From assembly GCA_937914785.1 (NCBI GenBank), contig CALGIV010000297.1:1-19111 (forward strand): a stretch of 19,111 bases of DNA, written 5' to 3'. A model generated the notes under the pieces. It was not told the DNA's origin. It did no database searches and was given only the letters and a program-made list of their open reading frames with translations. Positions 15,894 through 19,111 of this stretch are shown here, piece by piece (positions within the stretch are counted from its first letter, which is position 1; each line of letters opens with the position of its first letter). This DNA comes from an uncultured Eubacteriaceae bacterium. Its GTDB lineage: Bacteria; Bacillota; Clostridia; Eubacteriales; UBA1433. A program made the translations under genes and the position numbers.

Positions 15894-15960
15894 ATTATTA
15901 CAGGGCAGACAGGGCTTAAACAGGCCTGTCGATGCAGTCGTACGCAATGAGGAGTAGTAG

Positions 15961-17265
15961 ATGGAAAGCGACCCTGCTAATTTAATAATAGTTATTATTA
16001 TTGTTTTTATAAATACCTTTTTATCGCTTGCATTAAATGCAATCAATGCGGTAAGCATTGCCAAGGTAAAGCAAAGGGCAGAAGAGGATAGCAAAAAAGC
16101 GCATAAAATTCTAACGATAAAAGAAACAGATTTTGCTTCTGTGCTAAAAGTATGTTTCGCATTTTTAATTTTCATCGTTTTTGTCATCTTATATGAATTA
16201 TATATCAGGCAATTTTTTAAAGGCGACGCGGCGTGGATCTATTGGTTGACCATCGTGTTGTATTCTTTGATATCGACTTATCTGACAGCGATTCTAACGG
16301 AATCCTTTCCCAGACGAGTGGCTATTAAGCATGCAGAAAAAATTGCATTTGCTTCGGTAAATCTTGTCTGGGTATTTTATCTGATCTTCAAACCGCTGAG
16401 CAAGCTCATCAGTGTGAGTGCAAATGGTTTGTCTTTCTTGTTTGGCGTGCGCAAAGAAGATCGTGATTTAGAAGAAAAAGTCACCGAAGAAGAAATTTTA
16501 AATCTCGTAAAAGAAGCGGAAGAGAGCGGTGTTTTTGAAAACAATGAAAAGGACTTAATCCGCAATATCTTTGCTTTTGATGATAAAAAAGTCTCGGAAG
16601 TGATGACGCACCGCACGAATATTACTGCCGTTAAAGCAGATGAGACGATTGACGGCATTGTTAAGTTGATGGAAGAGTATGGCTATTCGCGCCTGCCGGT
16701 CTATGAAGAGGATTTGGACGATATTATCGGCATTGTCTATATCAAGGATCTTCTGTTTTTGATTGCGCGTGGTGAGGATGAAGGAAAAGTTGCGCGAGAT
16801 ATCTTGCGCGAAGCAATTTATGTGCCGGAGTTTAACGACTGTACGACATTGTTAAAGACGCTGCGGGAGAAAAAGGTGCATATGGCTATCGTCGTCGATG
16901 AATATGGCGGTACAGACGGTCTGATCACAATGGAGGATTTGCTCGAATTCATCGTCGGCGATATTGAAGATGAGTTCGATAAAGAAGGGGAGAATGGTAT
17001 TGAAGTTTTAACGGATGGCAGCTACGTTTTTGATGGGGATGTTTCAATTGAAGATGTCGAGCGCACCGTTGAATACGACTTGTTTGAAGATCAGGAATAC
17101 TGTGAGACAATTGCGGGTTTTATGATCAATAATACGGGCAGGATTCCCGATAAGGGTGAACAGGTTCAAATTAAGGACTATATTATCACGGTTTTAAAAA
17201 GCGACAAAAAGAGCATTCAGAAAATAAAAATTGAAAAAATTCAAGATTCGGAACAACAGGAATAA
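15961..17265 (+). CDS. CNNM/CorC-like transporter (DUF21, CBS pair, CorC_HlyC)
   Basis: A 434-residue hemolysin-family membrane protein. The DUF21 (CNNM) part has hydrophobic segments near 7-27, 60-82, 92-115 and 130-150. It is followed by an acidic helix (EKVTEEEILNLVKEAEESG) and the signature NIFAFDDKKVSEVMTHR that opens a CBS pair (about 205-325; the second CBS contains VDEYGGTDGLITMEDLLEFIVGDI). A CorC_HlyC domain (about 345-425) ends the protein. Relatives (CorB/CorC, CNNM) export or regulate Mg2+ or Co2+ and bind ATP-Mg at the CBS pair; despite the old name, a true hemolysin role is not supported. AGGAG lies six bases before the ATG. The chagasin-like gene follows after five bases, so they are co-transcribed. 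Confidence 0.9.
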   Translation: MESDPANLIIVIIIVFINTFLSLALNAINAVSIAKVKQRAEEDSKKAHKILTIKETDFASVLKVCFAFLIFIVFVILYELYIRQFFKGDAAWIYWLTIVLYSLISTYLTAILTESFPRRVAIKHAEKIAFASVNLVWVFYLIFKPLSKLISVSANGLSFLFGVRKEDRDLEEKVTEEEILNLVKEAEESGVFENNEKDLIRNIFAFDDKKVSEVMTHRTNITAVKADETIDGIVKLMEEYGYSRLPVYEEDLDDIIGIVYIKDLLFLIARGEDEGKVARDILREAIYVPEFNDCTTLLKTLREKKVHMAIVVDEYGGTDGLITMEDLLEFIVGDIEDEFDKEGENGIEVLTDGSYVFDGDVSIEDVERTVEYDLFEDQEYCETIAGFMINNTGRIPDKGEQVQIKDYIITVLKSDKKSIQKIKIEKIQDSEQQE

Positions 17266-17270
17266 CAGAT

Positions 17271-17666
17271 ATGAAAAAGTATGTGTGCTTCGCTATTTTT
17301 ACCGGCGCAATTTTGCTGTTTTCAGGATGTATGCAAAAACAAAAAGAGTTGACGGTCAGGCTTGACGGCAATCCGTCTACCGGCTATATTTGGACGTATG
17401 AAATGAGCGCGCCGGGCATTTTAAAAGAGACGGGATATGAATATATCGACCCAAACGAAGACGACACCGCGCCGCCGATGTTGGGTGCGGCCGGAGAATT
17501 TGTCTGGACTTTTGAAGGGGTCGGGTCGGGCAAGGTCGAATTGTTGTTTACGTACGCACGTGAGTTTGAAGAAGAGGGATTGCTTCAGCGTTTGTATGTG
17601 CTTGAAGTGGATAAAAATAAGAATGTAACGATCGTATTGACAGAAGAGATTGAATTGGAAAGATGA
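17271..17666 (+). CDS. Chagasin-like (I42) cysteine protease inhibitor lipoprotein
   Basis: A 131-residue lipoprotein. The N-terminus has a signal peptide with lipobox LFSG-C (Cys20 would carry the lipid). The mature part matches the chagasin family (inhibitor family I42). It has the NPSTGYIW loop (34-41, the family's NPTTG loop), a second loop LGAAGEFVW (71-79, like GxxGxxxW) and a third element YAREFE (95-100) in place of the usual R-P-W. Chagasins block papain-type cysteine proteases by inserting these three loops. Here it would sit on the outer face of the membrane, which suggests control of the cell's own secreted proteases or defence against others. The ribosome binding site AGGA overlaps the end of the transporter gene. 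The altered third loop may weaken or change binding. Confidence 0.8.
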   Translation: MKKYVCFAIFTGAILLFSGCMQKQKELTVRLDGNPSTGYIWTYEMSAPGILKETGYEYIDPNEDDTAPPMLGAAGEFVWTFEGVGSGKVELLFTYAREFEEEGLLQRLYVLEVDKNKNVTIVLTEEIELER

Positions 17667-17678
17667 AGGGTTCTATAA

Positions 17679-17704
17679 AAAAGGCGCTTATTGAAGCGTC
17701 TTTT
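17679..17704 (+). terminator. Hairpin between the chagasin-like and YbaK genes
   Basis: AAAAGGCGCTT (17679-17689) pairs with AAGCGTCTTTT (17694-17704) over a four-base loop, with one G-U pair. The T run forms part of the stem, so it may be a moderate terminator, letting some transcription reach the YbaK-type gene. Confidence 0.6.
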
Positions 17705-17721
17705 ATAAAGGAAAAAAGAAA

Positions 17722-18198
17722 ATGAATAAAACGAATGTGATGCGCTACCTGGCTCAGCGAAAAATCTCCTATACGCAATTTGAATATCCGCATAGAGGGT
17801 TGGCGCTTGATGGGATCAGTGTCGCACAATTGATCGGCCGGGATGTTGACGAGGTGTACAAGACGTTGGTTACAGCGGGGAACAGCGGTCGGTATTATGT
17901 GTTTGTCATTCCGGCGAACAAAGAACTCGATTTAAAAAAAGCGGCGAAATGTGTTGTTGAAAAGTCAATTTCAATGGTGCCGAAGGAAGAAATTCTGACG
18001 CTTACAGGTTATGTGAAAGGCGGATGCAGCCCGGTAGGGATGAAAAAGCGGTATTACACGACTTTTGATATCTCGGTAAAGGTACGCGAGTCTATCATTA
18101 TCAGTGCCGGAAAAATTGGATATCAGGTTGAGCTTGACCCGCAGAAGCTGATACAGCTTTTGCGGGCAGGGATTGCTGATGTTATAGTGGAAAGTTAA
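17722..18198 (+). CDS. ybaK: YbaK/EbsC-type Cys-tRNA deacylase
   Basis: A 158-residue protein of the YbaK family. These are stand-alone editing enzymes that remove cysteine wrongly attached to tRNA(Pro) (Cys-tRNA(Pro) deacylase). The key catalytic Lys (Lys47 in EVYKTLV) and the GYVKGGCSPVGMKK motif (97-109, with Gly-Gly-Cys-Ser-Pro) are intact. Its length matches the family. AAAGGA precedes the ATG by about nine bases. It lies between the chagasin-like gene and the AT-rich region. It shows no sign of decay, and its base composition fits the genes to its left, not the AT-rich gene to its right. Confidence 0.92.
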   Translation: MNKTNVMRYLAQRKISYTQFEYPHRGLALDGISVAQLIGRDVDEVYKTLVTAGNSGRYYVFVIPANKELDLKKAAKCVVEKSISMVPKEEILTLTGYVKGGCSPVGMKKRYYTTFDISVKVRESIIISAGKIGYQVELDPQKLIQLLRAGIADVIVES

Positions 18199-18228
18199 GA
18201 TAATAAAACATTTTTATAGAGGTAAAAT

Positions 18229-18931
18229 ATGTCTTTAAAAGGTAAAGAATATCTTGAAGAATTAGTTAATTCTGTGGTCTGCATTCCCGATGCATTTCGT
18301 GTTTATTTCGAGCTGAAAAATGAGAAATATATTATTAGTAGTGTATTTAACAGAGATCAACGTACTGATGATTATTACGCAGTTTCTGCGATATATGATA
18401 CTATTGTTGATATTGATATAAAAATTAAATATTCATTTTCTCAAACGATGAAATGTGACTTACCCGAGACTTTAGAAAGATATGATATATCGTGTGAGTA
18501 TATTATGGGATTTATTAGCACAGTTATGTAATGTGATTTTTCATACCGGAGTAGAAATAAATAAAATTTATTATTATCGTTATTTTAATAAACAAGTAAA
18601 AAATAATTCATTTGAGCTTGCAAAAGAAATTAAAGAATATCTTGATGAAAAAGAAGATATAAATTCACATGCAAACCCTTGGCCGGGAAATCACATGTTT
18701 CTGAATGATTATCGCAATCGTATGACACATCAAGTTGCTCCAAGTATAACTTCAATATCTTCGCTTGGGCATTCATTAAAACCTCCTGCTATGTATGTTT
18801 TGCATCGTGTAACAGAAGATTACTATAAAGTGTTTTCTTTTCTTTGTAAGTTAATTAATGATTTTTTAAAAGAATATGAAGGTTGGTTACCAACTAATAA
18901 TTTAAATATCAATAGTGATGAAAAAGAGTGA
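18229..18931 (+). pseudogene. HEPN-like gene broken by a frameshift
   Basis: Two overlapping reading frames look like one gene: 18229-18531 (100 residues, with GAGG six bases before the ATG) and 18482-18931 (149 residues, no clear ribosome binding site). Dropping one G from the GGG at 18507-18509 would join them as CEYIMDLLAQLCNVIFHTG and give about 233 residues. The C-terminal part contains RNRMTH, an R-x4-H motif like the one in HEPN RNases, with a Tyr/Phe/Leu-rich helical setting (FELAKEIKEYLDEKED) as in HEPN proteins of the Cthe_2314 type. The family call is tentative. The gene is far richer in A+T than its neighbours and avoids GC codons, which suggests recent transfer. A sequencing error, true decay or a programmed shift would all give this picture; I favour the first two. 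Confidence 0.6.
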
Positions 18932-18955
18932 TAAGATTCTTTATACCACATTTGC

Positions 18956-19000
18956 ATAAAGAGTAACTGCAGTATGAATTACCATTGGTTACTCTTTTAT
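18956..19000 (+). terminator. Rho-independent terminator after the HEPN-like gene
   Basis: AAAGAGTAAC (18958-18967) pairs with GTTACTCTTT (18988-18997) around a 20-base loop, followed by T/A-rich sequence. The stem is AT-rich, so it is a moderate candidate, but it is well placed 26 bases after the stop. Confidence 0.6.
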
Positions 19001-19056
19001 TTACATTACGATCGCACCGCTATTTTTTAAGAGCGGGTGTTCGTATTATATTTAGT

Positions 19057-19111
19057 TGGTGGGCCTTCAGGGACTCGAACCCCGGACCGACCGGTTATGA
19101 GCCGGTTGCTC
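19057..19111 (-). tRNA. tRNA with anticodon CAT (Met or Ile2), partial
   Basis: On the - strand the last 55 bases give the 3' part of a tRNA. There is the end of the D arm, an anticodon arm with ACCGG/CCGGT around loop CTCATAA (anticodon CAT), a variable region, a T arm with the TTCGAGT loop, and AAGGCCC-A-CCA with an encoded CCA. The 5' part lies beyond the window. The CAT anticodon fits elongator Met or an Ile2 tRNA whose C34 becomes lysidine; the missing acceptor and D arm are needed to decide. The initiator form is unlikely since it lacks the three G-C pairs stacked in the anticodon stem. Confidence 0.9.

Noticed and set aside
15908..15930. GACAGG/CCTGTC hairpin in the leader of the transporter gene as a riboswitch or terminator
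   Set aside because: Six pairs with one bulge, no U tract and no conserved riboswitch core (an M-box would be much longer), so only a small leader hairpin.
18199..18228. Direct repeat of the tRNA 3' end as an attachment site at the left edge of the AT-rich block
   Set aside because: No copy of the tRNA 3' sequence is visible there, so integration at the tRNA remains only a suggestion.

Overview
The window looks like chromosomal DNA of a low-to-moderate GC member of the Bacillota, probably a Clostridia-type anaerobe. The signs are strong AGGAGG-type ribosome binding sites, sigma-A-like promoters with TATAAT and extended -10 elements, a TTG start, many U-tailed terminators, and typical families (Asp23/Gls24, DUF2207, DUF4342, clostridial-type AroA). 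No species can be named from the sequence alone. Most genes are on the + strand in short operons. Only the Asp23 gene, an MBL-fold hydrolase and a tRNA at the right edge are on the - strand.

Left part (1-4360): a terminator for a gene outside the window, then an Asp23/Gls24 gene (-) divergent from a DUF2207 membrane protein (+). Next is a two-gene unit of a MerR-type coiled-coil regulator and a membrane-anchored glucosaminidase. The theme is the cell envelope.

Middle (4520-8394): a well-delimited three-gene unit with its own promoter and terminator. It encodes an M29 aminopeptidase, a GCS2-type glutamate-cysteine ligase, and an ATP-grasp ligase of the glutathionylspermidine-synthase family. 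The two ligases are four bases apart. The simplest reading is a pathway to a glutathione-like thiol: gamma-Glu-Cys is made first and the ATP-grasp enzyme extends it. No ordinary glutathione synthetase (gshB or gshF) is visible, so the final product is open. This is the best candidate here for undescribed biochemistry.

Next (8408-12092): aroA (EPSP synthase, with a Ser where the glyphosate-sensitive enzyme has Gly96) is translationally coupled to a long protein. That protein joins a Cas4/RecB-like nuclease to an XPD/DinG-like Fe-S helicase. A bidirectional terminator separates it from a convergent MBL-fold hydrolase, whose promoter carries a perfect 13-bp inverted repeat.

Right part (13062-18198): a UBA-like/DUF4342 membrane protein is followed by an OmpR-type response regulator and a histidine kinase in one operon. 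Then come a CNNM/CorC-like transporter with its own promoter inside an inverted repeat, a chagasin-like protease-inhibitor lipoprotein, and a YbaK-type editing deacylase. The last stretch (18199-19056) is strikingly AT-rich. It holds one HEPN-like gene broken by a frameshift, lying directly beside the 3' end of a CAT-anticodon tRNA, which suggests acquired accessory DNA.
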